From the NCBI GenBank assembly GCA_021732415.1, contig JAKFVC010000108.1:1-53653 (forward strand): DNA of 53,653 nt, in the 5' to 3' direction. A model generated the notes under the pieces. The model was not told where the DNA came from, did not search any database, and was given only the letters and a program-made list of their open reading frames with translations. The position numbers and the translations under genes were made by a program. Each line of letters starts with the position of its first letter. Positions within the stretch are counted from its first letter, which is position 1. The DNA comes from Planctomycetaceae bacterium. GTDB taxonomy: Bacteria; Planctomycetota; Planctomycetia; Planctomycetales; Planctomycetaceae. Below, piece after piece: positions 44,231 through 53,626 of this stretch.

Positions 44231-44251
44231 GTCTGCAGCGGCCGCGGACAA

Positions 44252-46852
44252 TTAGTCGAGGACCTGAATCTTCATATTGCGCAGAATCAGTGTTCCCGTA
44301 TTCTGCCCCTGCCGCTCATCATCCGCTTCAAATGCGAAGCCGCTGGGAACGTCATCCAGTACGGGTGTTGTCACGCGACAACCGGGCAGCGGCTCGAGGA
44401 TGTCTTCTTTGGCACCGAACTCGAATCGGAACGAAATGTTTTGGGCATCCCAGGGGAATTTGGCAATTTCATGTCGTGACCGGGAGATACTGACGTAACG
44501 ATCCTTTGGCTTGTACATGACAGTGACGATGTCGCGTAGGGCACGCGTGTGCAATAACACCCCAAAGCGTTCGACCGTTCCAGTGACTTGGACCTCTCCG
44601 GAAATGACCCCATGTCGAATGCCGACAGGCAGCAAGAGATTCAATGCGCACCCCGCGCTAACGGACTTGCACCGCCAGACGAGAGAATCTCCATTAACGG
44701 TCATTCCCGATACACTGACATTTGAACCAGGAAACATTCCGTCGCTCGGCGCGCCTTGTGCAAGAAATGCCGAGATGATTTCCTTCGGCTGCAGCGAGAC
44801 CTCTCGCTCTGAGGTCAGCCGCTGCCCGAGTGCCGTAGCGTTCCTATGGTTGAGAATCATGACCGCCTGATCTGCCGGAGCAGGCTGCTGTAGCAGTTTG
44901 TCGGCGAGATCGAGCTCCCCTGCCCCCATTGCGAGTCGAAGCGCAAGATTGACATTCTTAGCATCTGTTTCGACGGGCGCACTCGCCAGGTCGTGTAGGA
45001 ACTGAAAAGTGATGGGCGTCTCGAATATGGCGCGTTGGTAGATTTGTTGGTCATTGTCGTGCTGGATCAAATTGAATTCACTTGCAACGTCTTTCGCATG
45101 TCCGCTCACTCCCGCGAGATACACAAAATAGTTAAAGGCAAATCGTTGATCATCTGCCGTCGCGGATTTCTCGGCTTCCTGGCGATAAACCTGTGCGGCC
45201 TGCCAGAGTCGCTCATTGCGATACGCTGCAAAACTTGTTGCCGAAGTCTGTTGATCAGTTGTGGCGAATCTGACGGCCTCTACAAATAACTGTGGGATCC
45301 CCTCGTCCCACCGTTTGGTCCGCACGCATTGCTCAGCAAATGTGGCGACGTCCTCGATAGTCCCGTGGTGATACGGAGACAGAAATTCCAGCTTGCAGCG
45401 ATAAGCGGTGCGGTAGCCCGGCAGCACGGCATCGATCGCGGCAAAGTGCTGTTCCATTTCTTCACGGGGACTCTTTAACGCGGTCGCCAGGCTCATCAGC
45501 AGACTGTGGGCTTGCCAACCGTCGGGATGTAGTTCAATTGCCTTCTGTAAGTCGCTTCGTGCTTCTTCCAGCCGCTGGCGAACTTGATCTGGTGTCCAAT
45601 TCGTCCCGAGTATTCTCAGGATTGAGTGATTCTGGACGGCATTAATCAGGAACCGACCGCGAAGGAGATAATCGACATAGCGTTGGTCACTCTTGCGCCA
45701 GGCCGCGAGCATTTTGTCAAAGGCTTTGGCGTCACCCGACTTCAAGGCACAAGACAACATGAGAGAGGGAATTCTGAAATTGCCTGGAAGTTTAGAGGCG
45801 ACGCGTTCCAAGTCCAGGTAATAGTGCTCAGCGGTCAGTAAACGAGCCTTGCGAGTGATGAGGGCCAGTTCGAGGTGGCTGTCTTCTAATCCGGGATTGA
45901 TCCGGCCCAGGCAGTGCAAACTCCATTGAATCCAGTCGTAGTACCAATCGAAATACAATTCGTCGGAGCCCCGAATCAAGTGTTGCCAGGCTCCAACACA
46001 ATCGGGATTCTGCTGGAGAAAGCTGTCAAATTGAATCCAGTCAGCGTAATACGCCGGGGGTGTCTTCATGAGCTCGATGAGCTGTGTACTGGCTTCGTCG
46101 CTCGTCACCTGGGGTTTGAGCATTCGCAGGCGTTGCTCGGCGCTGAGAGTGATTTTTAGATGGCGGGAGATCTCGCTGGCGATCAGGCCGGGAATCGTAT
46201 TGAGTTGACCTCGCCCGATTGAATGTTTAGTCAGTTCCGTTGCACCGTCCAGCGGATGGAGTGCCACGGTCAGTTCCCACGCTGAGTTCTTGTTAGCGAG
46301 TGCTCCGGTGACTGAAAGTTGCGCTCCTACAGAGCGCGTACAGGCGTTGCGGAATCGTTCGGTGAACGTGCTTCCAATTCGGCCACATCCGGAATCTTGG
46401 AGCGTCGCGAATGCCGTATCAGCGTCCATCGCGATTTGCGATGCGTTCGTCGATCGTTCGAGAGCCAACATCGCCTGATAGCACAGTCCGAGCCCATCGG
46501 GGCGAACACGGCCTTCCGAATCGGTGATTGGCAGCACCAGCACACCTGGTTGCTGGAGTTGCCGTCCGGCCTCAATAAACTGTTCAAAGTGGGTCGCGAT
46601 GCGATCGGCGTCGAGAGGAACTGGATCTGGCAGCACGCGCCAGCGGGCAGCAGGCTTGGTTTCAAGGACGCGTACCGTTTCGACTTTCTGCTGGTTCGTA
46701 CTCGCTGGTCCCTTGTCCGAGGGAGCTGAAGACGTTTGAGAAACGGGCGTGCAACTTGTGCCAGCCGCGATTCCAAACAAGATCAGCCCCGCGAGCACTC
46801 TCCGCGGCCCACGTAAGACACCATATGTGCTGGACCCTTTGTGTATCAACAT
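44252..46852 (-). CDS. Envelope protein with TolB-like N-terminus, TPR-like helices and a C-terminal beta domain
   Basis: An 866-residue protein if started at ATG 46852, which places a hydrophobic signal (RRVLAGLILFGIAAGTSC) near the N-terminus; the Cys may be lipidated, although the lipobox is not ideal. An ATG at 46924, 9 bp after the upstream stop, would add 24 residues. Residues ~70-230 recall a FlgO/TolB-like domain as found before TPR arrays (VLVLPITDSEGRVRP, VTGALANKNSAWEL). Residues ~270-690 are helical repeats of TPR type (LEEARSDLQKAIELHPDGWQ). The last ~150 residues are a jelly-roll-like domain. It lies between the two kinase-type genes and may work with their extracytoplasmic WD40 parts. 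Confidence 0.8.
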   Translation of the reverse strand: MLIHKGSSTYGVLRGPRRVLAGLILFGIAAGTSCTPVSQTSSAPSDKGPASTNQQKVETVRVLETKPAARWRVLPDPVPLDADRIATHFEQFIEAGRQLQQPGVLVLPITDSEGRVRPDGLGLCYQAMLALERSTNASQIAMDADTAFATLQDSGCGRIGSTFTERFRNACTRSVGAQLSVTGALANKNSAWELTVALHPLDGATELTKHSIGRGQLNTIPGLIASEISRHLKITLSAEQRLRMLKPQVTSDEASTQLIELMKTPPAYYADWIQFDSFLQQNPDCVGAWQHLIRGSDELYFDWYYDWIQWSLHCLGRINPGLEDSHLELALITRKARLLTAEHYYLDLERVASKLPGNFRIPSLMLSCALKSGDAKAFDKMLAAWRKSDQRYVDYLLRGRFLINAVQNHSILRILGTNWTPDQVRQRLEEARSDLQKAIELHPDGWQAHSLLMSLATALKSPREEMEQHFAAIDAVLPGYRTAYRCKLEFLSPYHHGTIEDVATFAEQCVRTKRWDEGIPQLFVEAVRFATTDQQTSATSFAAYRNERLWQAAQVYRQEAEKSATADDQRFAFNYFVYLAGVSGHAKDVASEFNLIQHDNDQQIYQRAIFETPITFQFLHDLASAPVETDAKNVNLALRLAMGAGELDLADKLLQQPAPADQAVMILNHRNATALGQRLTSEREVSLQPKEIISAFLAQGAPSDGMFPGSNVSVSGMTVNGDSLVWRCKSVSAGCALNLLLPVGIRHGVISGEVQVTGTVERFGVLLHTRALRDIVTVMYKPKDRYVSISRSRHEIAKFPWDAQNISFRFEFGAKEDILEPLPGCRVTTPVLDDVPSGFAFEADDERQGQNTGTLILRNMKIQVLD

Positions 46853-46933
46853 TCGAGACCCGTGCCTTTTTTGGACAAGAGTGAAGGACTTTCCGGCGTA
46901 TTGTGACAGCAGCATCCTGAGCACAGGGCGTGA

Positions 46934-49900
46934 TCAGTCAGAGGAGAATCTTCTGATCGTGAACTTCAGCGGAGCTGTGCCGGCTTCGCCATCGGACATT
47001 CCGATCAGGAGTTGGCCATCATGACCATTCGGTAGGTTCTGCGTGATGACGGACGGTTCCTGCTGTTCGCCGGTCCTGATTGCCAGGGTCAGGACGCCAT
47101 CCTTCGCCTGCACATTCAGAATGGTCAGCTCTTTGGCTTCCAGGAGACTTTTCGGTATCGATAGCGGAATCGGTTGACCATCCGCCAGTGCCGATAAAAT
47201 CCATTGGCCTCCTTGTTTGGAGGATTGCTTCGCCAGGCAGTATCCCTGTTTGCCATTGCGTCCGAAGACGAAAAACAGCCTTCCCGTGTGAGAGAGGTGA
47301 CTGGACAGTTCCACGGTGAAGTTTGCACGTGGCCCCAGGTCGAGGGCGACTCGCCTGGCGCCTGGTTGCCGGATGAACTGGCCGCGATTCAGCCACCAGC
47401 CTCCATCGGTCGTAAAATCTTGTAAGGCGGCATCTGCCGGTGGGCCATCGAAATGCAGATCGGGATTTGCGGCAAGCCCGAAGCTTTGCACGAGAGATTC
47501 GCGGCCTACCGGCGACAGCGCCGCATTGACCCAGTTGGCCTGCAAGCCTACCACGACAGTTGCGAGTGAAATTGACGTGCTGCTATTTTCGAACGCCGAT
47601 TTAATGGTCAACGGGCACCATTCCAGTTCCGCTTGCTTACTGCGGGTCAACAGTGTTTGACCATCAAGCGAGAAAATCATTCCGCTCAGAGCTGCAGGTT
47701 CGATCCGCGCGCGGAAGCGACCGAGTTCGCGAGCGGTAGCGGGATCCCAGATTCCAATGTATTGATCGGTCGCGACGGCCAGCCGTTTACCGTTTGGCGA
47801 CAGAGCCAGCGGGAGGCGGGATGAGTTCGCTATCTTCCAATCGCGGGTTACCGCGCCGGTCTCCGAGGACCTCACCCGCATCGTTCCATCAGAGGCACTC
47901 AAAAAAGCGGTGCCGTCGTTCAGAAAAGAGAGCCAGTCGATCGAGGCCTGTGCCACATCCAGCCGGAATTGTTCTTTATTCTGGGATACGTCCAGCAACG
48001 CCAATTGCGAGCTGCCACTATTCGGATCGCGACCTGCAATCAGTAGCCTGGGCTGCGCGCCGGGATCCCAGGCCAGGGCCGTAATTCGATCGAGTGAGCT
48101 CACTGATGGTTCGACGGAGCTGGGGGCTTCACGCCTGGCAATCAGCAGGCCGTTGTCTGTGGTGAGCGCAGCAAATCGGCCGTCAGAGGAAGCTTCGACC
48201 TTGCGGATCAGTTGACGCTTGCCGTCGGCAGCGTCATTCAGAGTCATCTGCGAAAGCGATTTTCCGGTGCCCACATCCCAGAAATGAATGGTCCCGTCCT
48301 GCTCTGCCGTAACAACCGTCTTCCGGTCGGTCGATAGGGAGATTGCCTGGATCGGCTGTTCCAGGTCGGGAAATCGAGACAGCTTTGTCCTGAGTCCCGC
48401 ATCGAACAGTTGTAGTTTTTTGCCCGCCGAGTAGATGACCAGGTTGTCACTCAGTTCCACGAGTCCCGTAAGAGCTTGGCTTTCTGATAGGTGCAGAACC
48501 GAGGAATAGCGTTCTCGTTGAAAGGGCTGGGGGCTGATATCAGCCGCCCAGATTCTGCCCGTTTCACCCGCCGTCTGGGTCGTGGCGAGGTACTTGCCCT
48601 GCGGATCGAATGCGAGTTGTGTCTTGCCCTGGGTGCTGAATACGCTCCGCACGACGCCCACGGACATGTCCCACAACAGTGTGGTACTGGCATCGGACGA
48701 CGCCAGATAATACCCGTTGGGAGTGATCGCCAGTGACTCGATTGGCAGACGATGCGCAGGGAAAGACCCCAGATTCTGCCCCGATTCCACGTCCCACAGC
48801 AATAGATTGCCCTCAGCATCTCCCGACACCACGGCGTGACCATGAAAACCAAAAGCCAGAGCGGTGACTGGAGCCGCATGTGCGGCGAGCGTCCGAATTA
48901 ACTTTCCTGATTCCAGGTCATGGAAATGGATCTGCCCAGTGGCCGCCCCGCAGGCAATGAATTTGCCTCGCGGGTCAAATCCTACGGCCCGCGCGTCGAA
49001 GTCGCCACCTTGCAATTTCAGCGGGGTGGTGAGGGCACTCCTACCCCAGACTCGCAGCTGGCCCGGTCGCTTGTCCGCAGTGTGGATCGCTGCGAGAAAT
49101 CTGCCGTCGGGACTGACTGATAATGAGTCAGCAGGAGTATCAAACCGGTCGGTCGACTGGATGAGAGTTCCGGTTTCTCCGTCGTAGAGTTGCAGTTGGT
49201 ATTTGGCAACCTTGGCCGTAACCTGCTTGACGTCAACCGCCAGAGTCTTCCAGTCAGAGCTAAGACTTGTCCTGACGACCTCACTGTCGATTCGCGGCCA
49301 CTTTACGTAGCGATAGCTTCCAGATTCTACTTCTTGATATTGAATATCGCGTGCCGTCAGGATTGCCAACCGGTTCCCATCTGGATCAAACGAAATCCCT
49401 TGCATGGGTGCATTTGCGGAAAACCGACGCAGCGGAATCGAAAGTAGCTCGGGGGGGATGGTGACGTCATCCACTTTCGATTTGTTCGTCGCTTGCTCCA
49501 ATTGGGTGGGGGACTGAACCGAATTCGTCGTGATCGTCGCCGTCTCGTTCGAATTGCTGACAGAACTCGTGACAAAAGTTCCCAAGATCAGCAATATCAG
49601 CAACAGCCCACCTGCGATGAGCACGGCATGAGGTTTCGAATTGGATGAGATCCGGCCACTCTCCACGGCCACTCTCACTCCGGCCATCTTGAGGCGGGCA
49701 TTCAGAATATCGCGCTGGTTTTCGAGCTGTTGGCGTTTCGTGACGAGTTTTGCTAGCCGCAGCTTCACGGCGTCCAGGTGGTCACGTTGCTCGGCCGCCT
49801 GTCGTTCGAGTTCGGTGGCGGTGAGCTGTGCGGCAAGCTCCGTCCCTTGCGCTTCATGGATCTTCGAGACACCGGTCTCGTTTGCGGCTTGCTTTCCGGC

Positions 49901-51793
49901 TTGCTCTGAGACCTGGCGATGCTCCCTGGCTTGGGCCAGAAGATCACTAATCACAGACTCGGCTTCTCCTTTAATGTGGCGCAGCTCGCGTTCCTGGCGA
50001 GCGTAATGCGCCACGGCCCCGTCGATTTGCTGCTGCGTGTTCTGGAGGCGCTGAATGGCCTCCGGGGCGTGGCGCCAGAACAGACTTTTTGCTCGATTCT
50101 GGGCGTGCTCCCACCACCCCGGAGGCTTGACATCGGCCTGTTCATAGGCGACTGCAGGAGGCTCTGAGAGCAGGTTCTCAGGAGCGAACACCATCGAGCT
50201 GCGCGGTGGCCGGGGGAGAAGCTCGGGTGAGCTCTGGCGGTCTGCTCCCGACGGCAACGGTTGACCCTGGCGAAAGGCGCGGAGGTCTGCCAGAACTTCG
50301 TCACCGGTCTGGTGCCGGTCGGCCGGGGCCTTGCGCATCAGCTTGGCGATGATGGCTGCCAGGCTGGCGGGGACGTGCGGAGCAAGTTGAGTCAGCGATG
50401 GCGGGCGCTCATAGACGTGTTGAAAAATCAATGCCGTGGGACTGTTCGCCTCGAACGGCAGTTTTCCACTGAGTAACTGGAACAGCAGCACGCCGAATGA
50501 ATACAGGTCACTCCGGCCATCGACAGGCTGGCCGCGGCCTTGTTCCGGCGAGATGTAATCGACTGTCCCCATGACGACGCCGGTCGCCGTATATCCCGTG
50601 CCCGACGCATCGATTGATTTGACCAGCCCGAAGTCTGCCAGCAGCGCTCGACGATGCTGCCGATCCAGCAGGATATTGCCCGGTTTAATGTCACGGTGGA
50701 CGAGGCCCATTTTATGGGCGGCGGTCAGTCCGGAGAGGGCCTGCTCAACAATGGCCAAGGCTTCGTCGACATTGAACTTGCCTTTTTGGTGCAGCAAGTC
50801 GGCGACAGATTCACCCGCCACATACTGCATTGCGAAGAAGTGATTGCCGGAATCCTCGCCGATGAAATAGATCTGAATGATATTGGGATGGACGAGCCTC
50901 GCGGCGGCGGTGGCTTCGGCCTTAAATCGGCGAACGAATTCGCTTTGCCGCGCGAGATCGGCTGGCAGGACTTTAATCGCCACCTTCCGGTCGAGGCCCT
51001 GTTCATACCCTAGATAAACATCGCCCATGCCTCCCCGGCCGATGCGATCCGTGACGTCATAATGCCCCAGCCTGGTAAAAGGGAGGGCATCGTCAGACGC
51101 TCCTGTTGAAGCCGCTGGACTAATCCAGGTCTTAGTGTCGGGAGACTGTACGATGCTGGGCTTCGTATCGCTCGACGTGCCACACGAATCAGGTGGCGGG
51201 GTCTCGTCAGCAATGGGCGGTGCCGGTTCTGGGTTGGCCAGGTCGATGTCGAGAGCGCCGGCGAACTCGGCCACATCGCGGAATCGCTGTCGCCCGTCAC
51301 TCCCTAACGCTCGCTCCACGACGGGACGCAACCCGATCGGCATATCACGCTTGACTCGCGCACTGCGCAGATAGGCGGCCGCAGATTCTCCCGTCAGCAG
51401 CCGGCACAGCAGAACTCCGAGCGAGTAAATATCGATCTGATACGGATCAAGCGGGATGCCAGCCTGCTGCAGTTTCTCTCTCGCAGTAATCATCTCAACC
51501 GGCAGATCACCGACCGACAGTGGCTTTAATTCCGGTGGGACGTATTGTCGAACGTCCTCCGGCGAAATGCTGGGGACGACCGACGCGGCGTCACGCAAGG
51601 CAGGCGTGCGGTCCGCATCCAGGGCCACATGGTCGGGAGTGATCCCGCCATAAATCAGTCCGCGCGAGTGAACCTCGGCCACCTGAGTCGCCAGCGTCCG
51701 CACCAGCCGAATCACATCCAGAGCTGGCAACTTCTCGCCAGCGTTCAGCAGCGATGCCAAAGTGGGCGCGATCTCGGCAGGTGAATTCGTCAT
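46934..51793 (-). CDS. Giant transmembrane Ser/Thr kinase: degenerate kinase lobe, active kinase, coiled coil, WD40
   Basis: A 1619-residue protein. Residues ~20-185 look like a kinase C-lobe without an N-lobe; the HRDLKPxN loop reads YGGITPDH (48-55), so it is dead, while IDIYSLGVLLCRLLTG (120-135) is typical. A complete kinase follows at ~242-505: IGRGGMGDVY, VAIK with Lys274, HRDIKPGN (366-373), DFG 387-389 and a SPEQ activation-loop end. A coiled coil covers ~570-705, a TM helix ~722-744, WD40 repeats ~780-1350, and a LamG-like beta domain the C-terminus. The start overlaps the pspA stop by 4 bp (ATGA), which fixes it and implies coupled translation. The kinase faces the cytoplasm with PspA, while the WD40 part faces outwards. 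Confidence 0.92.
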   Translation of the reverse strand: MTNSPAEIAPTLASLLNAGEKLPALDVIRLVRTLATQVAEVHSRGLIYGGITPDHVALDADRTPALRDAASVVPSISPEDVRQYVPPELKPLSVGDLPVEMITAREKLQQAGIPLDPYQIDIYSLGVLLCRLLTGESAAAYLRSARVKRDMPIGLRPVVERALGSDGRQRFRDVAEFAGALDIDLANPEPAPPIADETPPPDSCGTSSDTKPSIVQSPDTKTWISPAASTGASDDALPFTRLGHYDVTDRIGRGGMGDVYLGYEQGLDRKVAIKVLPADLARQSEFVRRFKAEATAAARLVHPNIIQIYFIGEDSGNHFFAMQYVAGESVADLLHQKGKFNVDEALAIVEQALSGLTAAHKMGLVHRDIKPGNILLDRQHRRALLADFGLVKSIDASGTGYTATGVVMGTVDYISPEQGRGQPVDGRSDLYSFGVLLFQLLSGKLPFEANSPTALIFQHVYERPPSLTQLAPHVPASLAAIIAKLMRKAPADRHQTGDEVLADLRAFRQGQPLPSGADRQSSPELLPRPPRSSMVFAPENLLSEPPAVAYEQADVKPPGWWEHAQNRAKSLFWRHAPEAIQRLQNTQQQIDGAVAHYARQERELRHIKGEAESVISDLLAQAREHRQVSEQAGKQAANETGVSKIHEAQGTELAAQLTATELERQAAEQRDHLDAVKLRLAKLVTKRQQLENQRDILNARLKMAGVRVAVESGRISSNSKPHAVLIAGGLLLILLILGTFVTSSVSNSNETATITTNSVQSPTQLEQATNKSKVDDVTIPPELLSIPLRRFSANAPMQGISFDPDGNRLAILTARDIQYQEVESGSYRYVKWPRIDSEVVRTSLSSDWKTLAVDVKQVTAKVAKYQLQLYDGETGTLIQSTDRFDTPADSLSVSPDGRFLAAIHTADKRPGQLRVWGRSALTTPLKLQGGDFDARAVGFDPRGKFIACGAATGQIHFHDLESGKLIRTLAAHAAPVTALAFGFHGHAVVSGDAEGNLLLWDVESGQNLGSFPAHRLPIESLAITPNGYYLASSDASTTLLWDMSVGVVRSVFSTQGKTQLAFDPQGKYLATTQTAGETGRIWAADISPQPFQRERYSSVLHLSESQALTGLVELSDNLVIYSAGKKLQLFDAGLRTKLSRFPDLEQPIQAISLSTDRKTVVTAEQDGTIHFWDVGTGKSLSQMTLNDAADGKRQLIRKVEASSDGRFAALTTDNGLLIARREAPSSVEPSVSSLDRITALAWDPGAQPRLLIAGRDPNSGSSQLALLDVSQNKEQFRLDVAQASIDWLSFLNDGTAFLSASDGTMRVRSSETGAVTRDWKIANSSRLPLALSPNGKRLAVATDQYIGIWDPATARELGRFRARIEPAALSGMIFSLDGQTLLTRSKQAELEWCPLTIKSAFENSSTSISLATVVVGLQANWVNAALSPVGRESLVQSFGLAANPDLHFDGPPADAALQDFTTDGGWWLNRGQFIRQPGARRVALDLGPRANFTVELSSHLSHTGRLFFVFGRNGKQGYCLAKQSSKQGGQWILSALADGQPIPLSIPKSLLEAKELTILNVQAKDGVLTLAIRTGEQQEPSVITQNLPNGHDGQLLIGMSDGEAGTAPLKFTIRRFSSD

Positions 51794-52470
51794 TTCTGAT
51801 GTTTCTGCTTGAGGGCCGCCAATTCATCATCGATATCGTCGCCGCTCGAATCCGGAGTGCTGAGCGGATGGTCGTCCAGAGCACCGTTGTTCCCACGTAG
51901 TTCCGCCAGGGCATCGGCTTCGGCTTCGGCCCGTTCGACCTTTTCTCGCAGTCGTTCAAATTTCGAAAACGCGTCATCGGTACCGCAGGTATCCAATTGC
52001 GTAGATGGTGTATTCATCTTCTTCTTGAAGTCCGCCGCGCGGTTGCGAGCCGACAGCGTCGACAGGTTGCGTTTAGCCTCCGCCAGCTTGGCCTTCATCC
52101 CTTCGAGTTGATGCTTCAAGATCCGGGTGGCGTCCTGGGCCGCAGTCAATTGGTCCTGCAATGCCGTGACGAGCTTCTGATGTTCCTGTTTGCGAGAGAG
52201 GGCTTTGCGAGCCAGGTTGTCGTCTCCCGCCGTCACGGCCTGCTCGGCCTTTCGCTGCCATTCGCGGGCCTGGTTTTCATTATTGGCCAGCTCTCGCGCC
52301 AGCAATTTGTCATTGGCCAGGACTTTTGCCGTCTCCTGGGTCGCGTCCGCGATGGATTGCTCCATTTCTCGGATGGCCTGTTTCAGCATTTTCTCTGGAT
52401 CTTCGAAACCCTCCGTCATCTCGTTTAAGTTTGCACTGATGATATCACTAATGCGTCGAAATAGTCCCAT
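51790..52470 (-). CDS. pspA: PspA/IM30 (phage-shock A) family protein
   Basis: A 226-residue protein starting MGLFRRISDIISANLNEMTE, the amphipathic N-terminal helix of PspA/Vipp1 proteins, followed by DPEKMLKQAIREMEQSIADA and a nearly continuous coiled coil (residues ~25-190; QDATRILKHQLEGMKAKLAE). The C-terminus is acidic and ends AALKQKHQK. ESCRT-III-like PspA proteins assemble on stressed inner membranes and maintain their integrity. It is normally controlled by PspF or by membrane partners; here it is translationally coupled to a giant kinase gene, suggesting phospho-regulation instead. A rhomboid protease gene lies 107 bp upstream on the same strand. Confidence 0.93.
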   Translation of the reverse strand: MGLFRRISDIISANLNEMTEGFEDPEKMLKQAIREMEQSIADATQETAKVLANDKLLARELANNENQAREWQRKAEQAVTAGDDNLARKALSRKQEHQKLVTALQDQLTAAQDATRILKHQLEGMKAKLAEAKRNLSTLSARNRAADFKKKMNTPSTQLDTCGTDDAFSKFERLREKVERAEAEADALAELRGNNGALDDHPLSTPDSSGDDIDDELAALKQKHQK

Positions 52471-52577
52471 GACATGCCCTTCTCTGCGGATGAGTAAGAT
52501 TCTTTCAAGGTCACACTGGCCTTGGCGAGCGCCACGCCAGTCTTGTTATCGCCAACAAACGGATTGATTGGCTCTGT

Positions 52578-53255
52578 TTATGCGAATACGGAACGCGACC
52601 GCCTCTTCATGGTGATCTCAGTCGGCAACAGGAGCACGATTGCCACTCCGCACAATAGGCCGAACAGATGGCCGAGGTTGGTCCAGTTCCAGCCATTGCA
52701 GAAGAGACCCCAGAGTTCCAGTAGCGGAACGAGAAACAATCCCCACCACACACGCAGCTCGAATTTGTCCCAGCGGATGAACCAGAACACCCAATGCTTC
52801 GGGGGCTGAACGAGGCCGATCAACAGCGTGAATGGGAAGAGGGCGAAATAGAAGACCTCGATGATCGCCGAGGGCATCAGCAGGATGGCGATGGCGATGA
52901 CAGCAAAAATGGCCCCCGAGGCCCCGATCAGCAATCCCGGACTGAACAACCGGGCAAACAGGCCCAACGAGGTTGCAGCCCCCAGGTAGGCCAGCAAGTA
53001 CCAGCCGTTTCCCAAACGCCGATTGACCGGCGTGCCGAAGACGAGCAAGGCCAGCATGTTGCCGACGAGATGGTACACATTCGCATGGCCGAAGGCATAA
53101 GTGATAATACTCAGCAATCCCGTCCCCGGACCGACCACAGGATGCCATCCGATCCAGAAGACGAGGACATTGCACGCCACGAGGAGTCCATTCACCACGG
53201 GGATCGTTTCAAACTCCCGCCCGTCGCGCAGATTTACCGGAATTGGAACAAACAT
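52578..53255 (-). CDS. Rhomboid-family intramembrane serine protease
   Basis: A 225-residue protein from ATG 53255, with GGGGGAAT upstream as ribosome binding site; an in-frame ATG at 53300 lacks one. There are six or seven membrane helices. The family motifs are present: FGHANVYHLVGNMLAL (loop and helix 2 with HxxxN), GASGAIFAV with the nucleophilic Ser in helix 4, and NLGHLFGLLCG with the catalytic His in helix 6. It should cleave membrane proteins within the bilayer. The position next to pspA and the membrane kinase suggests a role in processing a component of that module, but no substrate is evident. Its stop is 107 bp before pspA. Confidence 0.92.
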   Translation of the reverse strand: MFVPIPVNLRDGREFETIPVVNGLLVACNVLVFWIGWHPVVGPGTGLLSIITYAFGHANVYHLVGNMLALLVFGTPVNRRLGNGWYLLAYLGAATSLGLFARLFSPGLLIGASGAIFAVIAIAILLMPSAIIEVFYFALFPFTLLIGLVQPPKHWVFWFIRWDKFELRVWWGLFLVPLLELWGLFCNGWNWTNLGHLFGLLCGVAIVLLLPTEITMKRRSRSVFA

Positions 53256-53466
53256 CAGATTCCCCCTTCGCGACGATAACCTGCAGCACTGTCGCCACAC
53301 GGCGAACCGACTTACAGATCCCGCCTAAATCATGTAGCGGGGGACGAGTTCCGGTAGATTTCCGGAAACTATTTGTCGGAATGGGGGATGAATGTCGCCG
53401 GCGACTGGGGGGGCAAGCGGCGTTAAGCCCCGCGAGTAGAAGAGCTTAGGGCGTAGGAACGCAAGT

Positions 53467-53626
53467 TGGGAGGGCGAGGGACCCAGAGGGTGCCCCGCCG
53501 AGCCTAATACGAGCTTTAGCTCGGCGACCGCCGGAGGCCGCCTTGTTGTTGAAATGCCTCCGGCGGACTCCGACCTGCGGTCGCCTTAGGCTCGGCGGGG
53601 CACCCTCTGGGTCCCTCGCCCTCCCA
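53467..53626. repeat. 160-bp near-perfect palindrome at the right edge
   Basis: Arms 53467-53507 and 53586-53626 are exact reverse complements over 41 bp (TGGGAGGGCGAGGGACCCAG and on). Pairing resumes inside with CGGCGACCGC/GCGGTCGCC and GCCGGAGGC/GCCTCCGGC blocks. No open frame explains it. It lies upstream of the rhomboid gene; the remaining 53256-53466 stretch should hold that promoter and shows no gene. Confidence 0.8.
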
